This document shows positions 18,616 through 27,241 of a stretch of DNA of 64,000 bases, in pieces. The position numbers were made by a program, and so were the translations under genes. Within the stretch, counting starts at the first letter, position 1. Each line of letters starts with the position of its first letter. Under the pieces are notes generated by a model that worked only from the letters and a program-made list of their open reading frames with translations, was not told the origin of the DNA and ran no database searches. Source of the DNA: Micromonospora sp. MP36 (GTDB lineage: Bacteria > Actinomycetota > Actinomycetes > Mycobacteriales > Micromonosporaceae); contig NZ_VSFA01000008.1 in the NCBI RefSeq assembly GCF_008119785.1, positions 90,345 through 154,344 on the forward strand, read 5' to 3'.

Positions 18616-19880
18616 GACGGGGTTCCCGGCTGCTCGGGCTCCTCGCCGATCACGGCCGGTGCCACCACGGACCGCTCGCCCCAGACGTCCTCGGTCTCGA
18701 CCAGCCAGGGCGGGATCCGCCGGCCGCCGGCTCCGTCGGCGCCGCCCATCGGGGCGTACGGCATGGCCGGCATGAAGCCGCCCGCCATGCCCTTCGCCGC
18801 GGCCGCCCCGGCGGCCGTTCCCGCCGCTCCGGCGAGGCCGCTCACCGCGGGCCCGCCGGCGTGCCCGGCGAGCGTCTGGTTGGCCACCGGCGAGAGGTCG
18901 CCGCCGCCGCCCCCGACACCACCGCCCCCGCCGCCGCCCCCGCCGGTGGGGATCCGGGCACCGCCGGCCGCAGTCTCGGTCGTCGGCGGCTTCGGGGCGG
19001 TGTCCTTCTTCTTGTCGTCCTTCTTGTTGTCGTCTCTCGGCTTGGCGCCGAGCCGGGGTGGCACGGTGGCGAATCGGCCGCCGAGCGCGGCGGACGCCGC
19101 GGCCAGTCCGGCGGTGAACATCGTGCCGAACAGCGGAGGCGAGGCCGCCGGGAGTTGCCCGCCCGGGGCGAGCGGCGCCGGGGCGGCCGGTGGGGCCGAC
19201 GGGTCGCCGCCGGGCTGCGGCGCCACCGGCACGGCCGGCGTGGGCGGCGACACCTCCTCGACCGGGGTGCCGGCGGCCGGGGGCGACACCGCGTGCGGGG
19301 TGGCCGGCATCGAATCCTCGGCGATGACGTATTCGGCGGCGAGGACGTTCATCACCTGCACCGCCTGCTGGTGCGCCGCGTTCGACGCGGCCTGTGCCTG
19401 CTGCTGGGCGCGGACCTCGACGGCCGCCTCGGCCTGCTGCTGGCGCAGCGCGTCGACCGTGGCGGGCGGAGTGTCCGCCGGCACGATGAGCGGCGTCGTG
19501 GCGGCGGCGATGACCGAGGGGGCGAGATCGGGTACGTCGACCGGTGCGGGCATCGCCGCGATGGCGGCGGTGAGCGCCTCGGCCGACGAGTGGGCCAGGT
19601 CCCGTACCGCGAACGCCGTGTCGGCCACCCGCCGGATGCCCGAGGTCAAGTCGTTGATCATCGTCTGGTACTGCCGGGCCGCGCTGCCGTCCCACCACTG
19701 CTGAAACTCGCGGAGCTGGCGTTCGATATCGCCCGCGCGTTCGTGCAGTGCGGTGCCGGCGGCCCCCCAGTCCTCCGCTGCCGCGGCCACCGACTCCGGC
19801 TTGCCGGCGTGCAGCATCTGGACCAACTGGTGGTGGTTGTACTGGCTGAAGTCGGTCCGCGCCCGACCGTGACCCGGCAT
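18606..19880 (-). CDS. PPE/WXG-like T7SS protein with Pro/Gly-rich tail
   Basis: A 424-residue protein. The N-terminal 190 residues are helical with a WDG turn (QQWWDGSAARQYQ near residue 65), like a PPE or EspB-type helical bundle. After it come a Pro/Ala-rich stretch (about 195-275), a Lys/Asp-rich patch (DDNKKDDKKKD), a poly-Gly run near 325, and an acidic end (VETEDVWGERS). This layout matches PPE-like secreted T7SS substrates of non-mycobacterial actinomycetes. It lies between a small WXG-like gene and the DUF1023 hydrolase in the leftward operon. The low-complexity tail probably evolves fast. Confidence 0.7.
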   Translation of the reverse strand: MPGHGRARTDFSQYNHHQLVQMLHAGKPESVAAAAEDWGAAGTALHERAGDIERQLREFQQWWDGSAARQYQTMINDLTSGIRRVADTAFAVRDLAHSSAEALTAAIAAMPAPVDVPDLAPSVIAAATTPLIVPADTPPATVDALRQQQAEAAVEVRAQQQAQAASNAAHQQAVQVMNVLAAEYVIAEDSMPATPHAVSPPAAGTPVEEVSPPTPAVPVAPQPGGDPSAPPAAPAPLAPGGQLPAASPPLFGTMFTAGLAAASAALGGRFATVPPRLGAKPRDDNKKDDKKKDTAPKPPTTETAAGGARIPTGGGGGGGGGVGGGGGDLSPVANQTLAGHAGGPAVSGLAGAAGTAAGAAAAKGMAGGFMPAMPYAPMGGADGAGGRRIPPWLVETEDVWGERSVVAPAVIGEEPEQPGTPSWT

Positions 19881-19884
19881 CGTG

Positions 19885-20208
19885 TCAGTCCTTTCCGTGT
19901 ACGCGGAAGGACGTGGCGACGCCGACGTCGTAGTCGGCGTACCCGTCCGCGATCATGCGGGTGACGTCGTTGGCGAAGGCGATCGCCGCCCGCACGGTGT
20001 GCAGCAGGTCGTGCATCTGCTCGGCCGCCGCGCGATGCCGGTCAGCCAGCGAGGACGCCTCACCGAACTCGCCGAGCAGTACGGGCCGGACGCGCAACTG
20101 ACCCATGCTGTCCGTGGGTCTGCGCATCGCCTCCAGTTGGTCCTCCAGCTCGCGGGCGAACGCCAGCAGCGATTCGAGGTGGACCCGGAACGACTCCTCG
20201 TAGGACAT
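19885..20208 (-). CDS. small helical ESX-associated protein
   Basis: A 107-residue, almost entirely helical protein. The start is taken as the ATG at 20206-20208, nine bases after AGGAG; a GTG two codons upstream would sit too close to that site. There is no WxG at the turn. The C-terminal helix carries YADYD, which fits the YxxxD/E T7SS export signal. The size and place beside two WXG100 genes suggest a substrate or co-substrate. Confidence 0.65.
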   Translation of the reverse strand: MSYEESFRVHLESLLAFARELEDQLEAMRRPTDSMGQLRVRPVLLGEFGEASSLADRHRAAAEQMHDLLHTVRAAIAFANDVTRMIADGYADYDVGVATSFRVHGKD

Positions 20209-20314
20209 CGTCACGCTCTCCTGTCTCGGAGCTCGGCTGAGAGCCGCGCCGACCAGCGGGGCGGCGTGGGGTGGGACGACCTCGCCCCACCCCACGCCGC
20301 CGTCGCCGCCCGGT

Positions 20315-20617
20315 TCAGGCGAAGAAGCTGGTGTTCCTGTTCTCCAGCGCCAGCTGGGTGTCATGCGCCTCGTGCACCTTGCCGGAGAACTGACCGATCA
20401 CCGCGATGATGTCGGCCAGCGCCGCCCGCAGCCGCGTCTCGGACTGCTCCGCGGACTGACCGGCGGTGCTGCCGGAGGCGTACCAGGTCTCCTTGATCGG
20501 GGCCAGGCTGCTGTGCAACTGGTCCATGTGGCTGTTCAGCGCCTGCGCCTTGACCTGCAGCGAGTCGGCGGCGGCCCGCAGCGCGGCGAACTCGACGTTG
20601 ATCACGTCGGCGGTCAT
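20315..20617 (-). CDS. WXG100-family protein (EsxA-like)
   Basis: A 100-residue helix-turn-helix protein, the family's typical length. The turn reads WYASGS, a WxG-like variant, at about residues 46-51. The start codon is preceded by a GGGGTGATGTGAG stretch. WXG100 proteins are exported as dimers by ESX systems. This one lacks a clear C-terminal YxxxD/E, whereas its neighbour at 20643 has one, as expected if the two form a heterodimer in which only one partner bears the signal. Confidence 0.82.
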   Translation of the reverse strand: MTADVINVEFAALRAAADSLQVKAQALNSHMDQLHSSLAPIKETWYASGSTAGQSAEQSETRLRAALADIIAVIGQFSGKVHEAHDTQLALENRNTSFFA

Positions 20618-20642
20618 CTCACATCACCCCTTTCTGGGCTGG

Positions 20643-20993
20643 TTAGGCGCCGGCCATCCGGCGCAGGACACCGCTGCCCTCGCTGACAGCGCCGGTGAGG
20701 CCCCGCAGCGAATCGGCGGCGGCCGCGTCGCCGCTGTCGTAGTTGCGGAAGCTCTCGTTGACCAGGCCGGACATGGTCTGCAGCTCCCGCGACGCGGCCT
20801 TCATGCTCTCCTGCAGCCGGTTCTGCAGCTGCCAGAACGCGGTGGCCTGGTTGCCGGCGTACCGGCTCAGCACCGATACAAGTTCGCTCTCCAGCTCGGA
20901 CATGGTCCGGGCCGTGTTGGTCGCGGCTTCGTCGAACCCACGGACCGCTCGCGTCATCGCGGCGGCATCACTCTGGTATCCGGGACTGGCCAC
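20643..20993 (-). CDS. WXG100-family protein (EsxB-like) with export signal
   Basis: A 116-residue helical protein. The turn region holds AFWQLQNRLQ (W near residue 54, a degenerate WxG). The C-terminal helix has FRNYDSGDAAA, a match to the YxxxD/E T7SS signal. It lies directly downstream of eccC, whose last ATPase domain recognises such signals in known ESX systems, and 25 bp upstream of its probable partner. The intervening leader after eccC (20994-21178) carries the ribosome site GGAGG. Confidence 0.82.
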   Translation of the reverse strand: MASPGYQSDAAAMTRAVRGFDEAATNTARTMSELESELVSVLSRYAGNQATAFWQLQNRLQESMKAASRELQTMSGLVNESFRNYDSGDAAAADSLRGLTGAVSEGSGVLRRMAGA

Positions 20994-21178
20994 GTCGGGT
21001 CACCTCCTCTTGGCGGAGTTGCGCGCCGACTCGCGGCGCCCTACACGGTGGGGATGCTATGCAGCCGTGACCCGGTGTCAGTACGGCACAACTACCCGGC
21101 ACGTATCGGCACTATTACCCACACGGCACCGGCACCGGGCGGAGGCGCCGGCAGTCCCGGTGGCCGGGCGGCCGGCGG

Positions 21179-24100
21179 TCAGCCCGGGTCGGCGCCGACC
21201 CAGGCGACCTGTACCAGCGACACCCCGGTCCGCCGGTCCACCAGCTGCCCGCGTCCGGGCGGCTGCTTGCTCGGCTTGACGTCGCCCAGCAGCGCACCCT
21301 CGTCGCGGGAGCCGGACAGCAGCAGACCGGGCGTGCCCAGGTCCCGCAGCCGCTGCACGACCGGTTCGAACAGGCTGCGGCTGGCGCCGCCGGAGCGGCG
21401 GGTGAGCACCAGGTGCAGGCCGACCTCCCTGGCCTGGGGCAGGAATTCCAGCAGCGGCGCGAGGGGGTTGTGGCTCGGCGAGACCACCAGGTCGTAGTCG
21501 TCGACGAGGACGAACAACTCGGGGCCGGTCCACCAGCTGCGGTCCCGCAGCTGCGCGGTGGTCAGGTCCGGGCCGGGAAGCCGCCGCCGCAGGCCCTCCG
21601 CCACCTCGGCGACGAGCTGGGTGAGCACCGGCTCGCTCCCGGCGTAGCCGAGCAGGTGGGGCCCGGTGACCGCGTCGAGCAGCCCGCGCCGGTAGTCGGC
21701 GACGACGACGGCGGCGTCGGCGACCGGATAGCGGGCCACGATCTGCTCGGCGATCACCCGCAGCAGCCCCGTCTTGCCGGACTCCACGTCGCCGAAGGCG
21801 ATGAAGTGCGGGTCGGCGTCGAAATCCAGACAGGCCGGTCCCAGGTCCGCCTCCGCCAGCCCGATGGGGATCCGCCGGTCGTCGCCGGTCGGGCCGGGCA
21901 GGTCGGTGGCCGGAACCAACCGGGGCAGCAGCCGCACCTGGGGGGCTCGCGGGCCGCGCCAGCTCGCGGCCACCTGCCGGACCAGGTCGGCCGCGCCGTC
22001 CGGCAGATCGGCGACCGAGGTGCGGCCGTCGATCCGCGGCAGTCCGCCGAGGAAGTGCAGCTTGTCGGCGGTGAGGCCGCGGCCCGGTGCGTCCTTCGGC
22101 ACGCCGGCCGCGGCCCGCCGGTCGTACGCCGAGTCGGCCGGGTCGCCGAGCCGCAGCTCGACGTGGGTGCCGATCAGGTCACGCAGCGCCGGCCGGATCT
22201 CCATCGACCGGTTGGCGGACAGCACGACATGCACGCCGAAGCCGAGACCACGGGCGGCCAGCGTGGTGACCGCCTCATCCAGCGGCTCGAACTCCTGGCG
22301 CAGGGTCAGCCAACCGTCGACGATCAGGAACACGTCGCCGAACGCCCGCCCGTCCGGGCTGGGCGGGGGCCGCCGACGGAAGTCCGCGACCGAGTCGATG
22401 CCGTGCGCGGCGAACGACTGCTCCCGCTCGGCCAGCAGGCCGGTCAACTCGGCGATCATCCGGCGGACCCGTTCGGCGTCCATCCGGTTGGCGTAGCCGC
22501 TGACGTGCGGCAGGCCGGACAGCGTGGCCAGACCGCCGCCGAGGTCGAGCAGGAAGAACTGCACCTCGGCCGGGGTGTGGGTGAGGGCCAGCGCGGTCAC
22601 GAGGGTACGCAGCAGGGTGCTCTTGCCGCTCTGCGGAGCGCCGAGCACCAGCGCGTGCCCGGCGGCCCCGGACAGTTGCGCCCACAGCAGGTCCCGGCGC
22701 TGCTCGAAAGGCTTGTCCACGATGCCCAGCGGCACGGTGAGCTGCCCGTTGCCGGCCCAGCCGACCGGGCACAGGCCGCGCTCCGGGTCGACGTCCAGGG
22801 GCGGCAGCAACTGGTCGAGGGTGGGCGGGTCGGCCAGCGGGGGAAGCCAGATCTGGTGTGCCGCCGGCCCGCGGCCGAGCAGCCGGCCGACCATCGCGCT
22901 CAGCACCGTCTCGCCGCCGGACTGCTGAACGGCGGGACCGCTCGCCGGCGCCGGGGTGGTCACCGGGTCGGCCGGCGCCAGCGGGGCGAGCCCGAACGGC
23001 AGGATCCGCCGCCCGTACGGCACCTCCTCGACCGCGGCGGCCGGCTGCTCGGGCGGCAGCTCCCCCGAGACGTACGCGGCCTTGAAGCGTTGCAACGTGC
23101 TGGTGTCCAACCGCAGGTACGCCGAGCCGGGCACGGACGGCAGCTCGTACGCGTCGGACACCCCGAGCACCGCCCGGCTCTCCGCCGCGGAGAAGGTGCG
23201 CAGCCCGATCCGGTAGCTGAGGTGGCTGTCCAGGCCGCGCAGCCGTCCCTCCTCCAGCCGTTGCGAGGCGAGCATCAGGTGCACGCCGAGGCTGCGCCCG
23301 AGCCGGCCGATCATCACGAACAGGTCGATGAAGTCGGGTCGGCTCGACAGCAGCTCGCTGAACTCGTCGATGATCACCAGCAGCGAGGGCATCGGTTGCA
23401 GCTGGGCACCGCCGGCGCGGGCCCGCTCGTAGTCGCGTACCGAGGCGTGGTTGCCGGCGGCGCGCAGCAGCTCCTGCCGGCGCACCAGCTCGCCGCGCAG
23501 CGCGTCGGCCATCCGGTCGACCAGGGTCAGGTCGGCCGCGAGGTTGGTGATGACCGCGCAGGTGTGGGGCAGGTCGGTCATGCCCGCGAAGGTGGCGCCA
23601 CCCTTGAAGTCGATCAGCGCGAGGTTCAGCGTCTCCGAGGAGTGCGTGGCGGCGAGCCCGGTGACCAGGGTCCGCAGCAGCTCGCTCTTGCCGGAACCGG
23701 TGGCACCGATGACCAGCCCGTGCGGGCCCATCCCGCCCTCCGCGGACTCCTTGAGGTCCAGGTCGACGGGGCGTCCGTCGGTGTCCACCCCGATCGGGAT
23801 CCGCAGCCGGTCCCGGGCCGACCGGGGCTGCCAGGTGACCGCCGGGTCCAGCCGGCGGGGGTCCCCGATGCCGAGCAGGTCGGCCAGGCCGACCGTGCCC
23901 GCCAGCGGCTGCTCGCTGGCCACCGGCGTACCGGTGTGCAGCGCGGTGAGCTGCCGGGCGACCACCTCGGCACCGGCCACGCCGAGCCGGTCGGGTACGC
24001 CGACCAGCGCGAGCCCGTCCGGGGTGCGCATGCCGAGGTGCCCGTCGGCGATCACCAGGTCAAGGGTGCCGGCGCCTGCACCGGCGCCGCCGCCGATCTC

Positions 24101-25126
24101 CAGGATGGTGGTGCCGGACAGGCCGTCGGGTGGGTCCAGGCCCGCGTCGGGCAGGGTGCCGGCCCCGTCGAGCAGGATGAGCAGGTGCGGCGCCTCGGGC
24201 CGGGCCCCGGGCTTGAACGGCCCCCGGGCCGCCGGCGCGGCCGGGTCGTCCGCGAGCAGCGCGGCCAGGTCGGTGAGGGTGGGCGCGACCAGCCGGGTCG
24301 GCCCGCTGGCGTCGGCCCGGCCCGGGTGCACCGCGTGGGGCAGCCACTTCAGCCAGTCCCAGCCGTCGTGCCGGTCCGGTGCGAGGCAGGCGGCGACGCG
24401 CAGATTGTCCGGGGAGTGGAAGGTGACCAGGTGGGCCAGCAGGGCCCGGGCGAGGTCCAGGACCTCGGGGCGGTCACCGGCCAGGGTGACCCGCCGGAAC
24501 GAGCGCAGCGACACCGCGACCGGCAGCCCCTCCACCGTCGCGTACGTGCGGATGAAGTGCCGCAGTGAGGTGGACGAGACCGGGTCGAGATCCTCCAGCG
24601 GTGCGGTCTGCGGCGCCCGCAGCGCCGTGGCCAGCCGCTGCGGCCCGGTGCCGACCCGGACCCGAGCGAAGTCCGGGTCGTTGCGGCCGCGTTCCCAGAG
24701 CCGGTCGGTGCCGGCGAACGACCACAGGTCGGCCGGGTCGGGCAGCGCCGCCAGGGCCGCCTCCCGCTGCCGGACCGCCACCTCGCGGACCTGCCCGCGA
24801 AGGCCACCGAGGTAGCGCAGGTAGTCGCGCCGCTCGTCGTTGATCTGCGCCTTCTTCGACGCGCCGCCCCGGGACAGGCTCATCACCAGCATGCCGACCA
24901 TGGCGCTGAGGTAGAGCGCGCCGAAGACCCAGGTCATCGCCCCACCGGACCGACCGATGTAGACGAACGACATGGCGCCCATGCCGAGCATCATCGGCAG
25001 CATGAACATCAGCTGCAGGCCACCCTGCCCGGAGCCGCGGGGGAGGGCCGGCGGGGCCTGCAACATGATCTCGCCCCGGGGCGGTTCGGGCAGCGTGGCC
25101 CGGCGACGGAAGGTGTCGACGGACAT
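21179..25126 (-). CDS. eccC: EccC, FtsK/SpoIIIE-type T7SS motor ATPase
   Basis: A 1315-residue protein of normal EccC length. Two N-terminal membrane spans (about 30-75) are followed by three FtsK-like ATPase domains with Walker A motifs at Lys480 (GATGSGKS), Lys835 (GAPQSGKS) and Lys1118 (GDVESGKT). Domain 1 has a full Walker B (LLVIIDEF); domain 2 reads FLIVDGW and domain 3 LFVLVDDYD. The start chosen is the ATG at 25124-25126, preceded by AGGAGG at 9-base spacing; an upstream GTG would add 15 residues without a good site. EccC drives export and binds WXG100 signals. The gene heads the leftward operon. Confidence 0.95.
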   Translation of the reverse strand: MSVDTFRRRATLPEPPRGEIMLQAPPALPRGSGQGGLQLMFMLPMMLGMGAMSFVYIGRSGGAMTWVFGALYLSAMVGMLVMSLSRGGASKKAQINDERRDYLRYLGGLRGQVREVAVRQREAALAALPDPADLWSFAGTDRLWERGRNDPDFARVRVGTGPQRLATALRAPQTAPLEDLDPVSSTSLRHFIRTYATVEGLPVAVSLRSFRRVTLAGDRPEVLDLARALLAHLVTFHSPDNLRVAACLAPDRHDGWDWLKWLPHAVHPGRADASGPTRLVAPTLTDLAALLADDPAAPAARGPFKPGARPEAPHLLILLDGAGTLPDAGLDPPDGLSGTTILEIGGGAGAGAGTLDLVIADGHLGMRTPDGLALVGVPDRLGVAGAEVVARQLTALHTGTPVASEQPLAGTVGLADLLGIGDPRRLDPAVTWQPRSARDRLRIPIGVDTDGRPVDLDLKESAEGGMGPHGLVIGATGSGKSELLRTLVTGLAATHSSETLNLALIDFKGGATFAGMTDLPHTCAVITNLAADLTLVDRMADALRGELVRRQELLRAAGNHASVRDYERARAGGAQLQPMPSLLVIIDEFSELLSSRPDFIDLFVMIGRLGRSLGVHLMLASQRLEEGRLRGLDSHLSYRIGLRTFSAAESRAVLGVSDAYELPSVPGSAYLRLDTSTLQRFKAAYVSGELPPEQPAAAVEEVPYGRRILPFGLAPLAPADPVTTPAPASGPAVQQSGGETVLSAMVGRLLGRGPAAHQIWLPPLADPPTLDQLLPPLDVDPERGLCPVGWAGNGQLTVPLGIVDKPFEQRRDLLWAQLSGAAGHALVLGAPQSGKSTLLRTLVTALALTHTPAEVQFFLLDLGGGLATLSGLPHVSGYANRMDAERVRRMIAELTGLLAEREQSFAAHGIDSVADFRRRPPPSPDGRAFGDVFLIVDGWLTLRQEFEPLDEAVTTLAARGLGFGVHVVLSANRSMEIRPALRDLIGTHVELRLGDPADSAYDRRAAAGVPKDAPGRGLTADKLHFLGGLPRIDGRTSVADLPDGAADLVRQVAASWRGPRAPQVRLLPRLVPATDLPGPTGDDRRIPIGLAEADLGPACLDFDADPHFIAFGDVESGKTGLLRVIAEQIVARYPVADAAVVVADYRRGLLDAVTGPHLLGYAGSEPVLTQLVAEVAEGLRRRLPGPDLTTAQLRDRSWWTGPELFVLVDDYDLVVSPSHNPLAPLLEFLPQAREVGLHLVLTRRSGGASRSLFEPVVQRLRDLGTPGLLLSGSRDEGALLGDVKPSKQPPGRGQLVDRRTGVSLVQVAWVGADPG

Positions 25127-25323
25127 TCCGGAGCGCCTCCTCGGCTCGATGGAGCGGTGCTCGATGGTCACTTTGACGGACCAGGTCGTGGGTAGTTTTG
25201 CCGTTCAAGCGGCGGCCGGCATCAACCTACGATGACCCGCGTCCATTTCGGAACCGTGCGGTCGCCGTGAGCCGTCCGGCCCCGCGTGTCCGGGCCGATC
25301 GATCCGGCGGGAAGGTGCGATCG
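25127..25323. promoter_or_regulatory. divergent promoter region between eccC and the rightward T7SS operon
   Basis: A 197-bp gap between divergent starts. It must hold the promoters of both T7SS operons and is the natural target of the locus response regulator. I see no clear -10/-35 pair by eye. Confidence 0.5.
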
Positions 25324-26088
25324 ATGATGACAGGCTCTTCGTACAACGTGCGGCCGGACGCCGTACGCGGAGTGGTCGGGAACGTCGTCGGCATTCTGCT
25401 CCAGGTGTACAGCACGGTGATGGAGCTGGAGCGGCTGACGCTGGCGCCGACCTCGTTCGCGAAGCTCGGCTCGCCGGTCGCTTCGGCGAACATCGCGATG
25501 CAGGGGCAGCTCGTCAGCACCATGCGCACGCTGCTGCAGCTGCTGCAGGAGACCAACGACCTGGTCCACCGCAGCGCCAACGACTACGACGCCGCGGACC
25601 AGGCCGTCGCCGCCGCACTGGGCGGTGGCCTGAACAGCGCCGGGGAGTCCACCGGCCCGGCACCCAGCGCCGCACTCGCCGGCTACGCGATCAACGACAG
25701 CGCCGGCGCGGCAGGTGAACCCGGGTCCGTCGGCAACGTCCTGGACTACCTGAGCCGGGCGCGGCTCGGCGAGCTCTCCGTCCAGCCCCTGACCGACGTG
25801 ACCTTCCGCGACGCCCGGGACTTCGCCGACTGGCTCGACAGCAGCCCCGCCAACCAGGAACGGGTCGGCCTGCTCGCGGTCTACTCCGGCAGCGGACGGG
25901 ACGTCTCCGGCCTGGTGCACCCCGGTGACGTGGTGGTCGTGCAGCCGTTCGCCGCCGACGCCGGCCCGGTGATCGGCGTCGCCGGGGCGAACGGCCAGCT
26001 CTACAACCACGGCGCGGTCGGCTCGGCGGCGGCGTTCGGCCGCGTCCGGGTCTACCGGCCGATGACGGACGCGACCCCGCTGTGGTGA
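25324..26088 (+). CDS. T7SS-associated helical protein with C-terminal NlpC-like or unknown domain
   Basis: A 254-residue protein from an ATG with GGGAAGG about 9 bases upstream. Residues 1-95 are helical and resemble WXG/PE-type N-termini (YNVRPDAVRGVVGNVVG). After a Gly/Ser linker, residues about 135-254 are strand-rich (VHPGDVVVVQPFAADAGPVIGVAG). The latter shows a VHPGD turn reminiscent of NlpC/P60 or SH3-like surfaces, but the Cys-His pair of NlpC/P60 is not evident, so I do not claim peptidase activity. It is the first gene of the rightward T7SS operon. Confidence 0.6.
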   Translation: MMTGSSYNVRPDAVRGVVGNVVGILLQVYSTVMELERLTLAPTSFAKLGSPVASANIAMQGQLVSTMRTLLQLLQETNDLVHRSANDYDAADQAVAAALGGGLNSAGESTGPAPSAALAGYAINDSAGAAGEPGSVGNVLDYLSRARLGELSVQPLTDVTFRDARDFADWLDSSPANQERVGLLAVYSGSGRDVSGLVHPGDVVVVQPFAADAGPVIGVAGANGQLYNHGAVGSAAAFGRVRVYRPMTDATPLW

Positions 26089-26142
26089 CCCCCGACGACC
26101 TGCGGCCGAGACCCGACCACCTGAGGCTGAGAGAGGTGCGCC

Positions 26143-27240
26143 GTGTTTGACATCCCCAACTCGGGCGCGATGGATGCCGCCGCCGGCGGCCGCGGACCCA
26201 GCACCGTCGCACTGCCCTCCATCGTGGGCGGTGACCCGGCGGCGATCGTCGCCCACGCCGCGGCGCTGACCGTGCGGGTGGCCCGCCTGGTCACCCTCCT
26301 CGCCGATCTCGAACGGGCCCGCGAGCAGCTCCGCGAGGTGTGGTCCGCCGGATCGGCGAGCGAATCGGTGGCGCAGAAGCTGACCCAGTCCTTCGCCAGC
26401 TTCCAGCAGATCATCGAGACCGTGTACGCCGGCATCCGCGAGCTGGAGGGGGCCGCCGCGCAACTGGCCACCGCCCAGGCGGGCTACCGGGCCGTGGTCA
26501 GCGCGGTCAACCCGACCGTCGCCGCGCTGATGTCCAACCCGTACACCCGGGCGGCCGGGCGGGCGCTGGCGGTCAGCACCACCGGGATCCTCAAGGCGTT
26601 CCTCACCGGCATCGGTGGCATCCTCACCGCCATCGGGGTGACCAACCTCGGCCAGATCCTGACCGGCCTGGCCACCATCGTCGGCCAGGTCGAGGCGCTG
26701 TTCTCGACGAACAACGACGGTGGCTCGTCGACCACCCCGACCGTCCGGCCCGGGTTCGCGGACAGCCCGGTGGTCGCGCCGCCGGTGATGTCCGGGGTCG
26801 CCACCGCGGTGGGGCAGGCGGCCCTGGGCGGCGGTTACGGCACCGGCGGCATGCCGTCGTTCACCGGTACGGGCTATCCGGGCGGCGGGTCGATGACCAG
26901 CTACGTACCCCCGGCGCTCGGCGCCGACCAGTGGGTCGCGGTGCAGCCCGGGCAGTCCGCCTCCGGCTCGGCGCCGGTGACCGTCACGCCCGACGGCCCG
27001 GTGCACACCCTGCCGGCCCCGACCACGCCGGGTGACGCGCACCCGCTGCCCGCACCGGCCGAGTCCGGCGGCGACCACGACGTGACCATCACGGCCAGCA
27101 AGGGCGACCTGAAGGTGACCGTCGAGGTGCCGGTGGACACCGGACGAGCGTTCGACGTTGAGGTCACCGCCAGCTCCGGCGGGCAGACCGTCGACGCCGA
27201 CGTCAGCGTCGGCGCCGACGGCTCGGTCAGGGTGAACTGA
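26143..27240 (+). CDS. WXG-like T7SS substrate with extended C-terminal domain
   Basis: A 365-residue protein, GTG start. Residues about 20-120 form a WXG100-like hairpin with WSAGSAS at about 67-73. Next comes a hydrophobic segment (about 150-190), a Gly/Ser/Pro-rich linker, and a C-terminal strand-rich region of about 60 residues (HDVTITASKGDLKVTVEVP). The latter resembles the YbaB-like pattern in the 29709 gene (GDVTVKLKGDGRFTDVTI), which may be only a chance similarity. It stops one base before the next start, so the two are translationally coupled. Confidence 0.62.
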   Translation: MFDIPNSGAMDAAAGGRGPSTVALPSIVGGDPAAIVAHAAALTVRVARLVTLLADLERAREQLREVWSAGSASESVAQKLTQSFASFQQIIETVYAGIRELEGAAAQLATAQAGYRAVVSAVNPTVAALMSNPYTRAAGRALAVSTTGILKAFLTGIGGILTAIGVTNLGQILTGLATIVGQVEALFSTNNDGGSSTTPTVRPGFADSPVVAPPVMSGVATAVGQAALGGGYGTGGMPSFTGTGYPGGGSMTSYVPPALGADQWVAVQPGQSASGSAPVTVTPDGPVHTLPAPTTPGDAHPLPAPAESGGDHDVTITASKGDLKVTVEVPVDTGRAFDVEVTASSGGQTVDADVSVGADGSVRVN

Positions 27241-27241
27241 G

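Noticed and set aside
18900..18945. GC-rich repeat tract in the PPE-like gene as a regulatory repeat
   Set aside because: It simply encodes the poly-Gly run of a low-complexity linker.
21413..24568. Open frame of over 1000 codons on the plus strand opposite eccC
   Set aside because: Its composition is Gly/Arg/Gln/Val-rich with no domains and it mirrors a certain eccC gene; long antisense frames are expected at this GC content.
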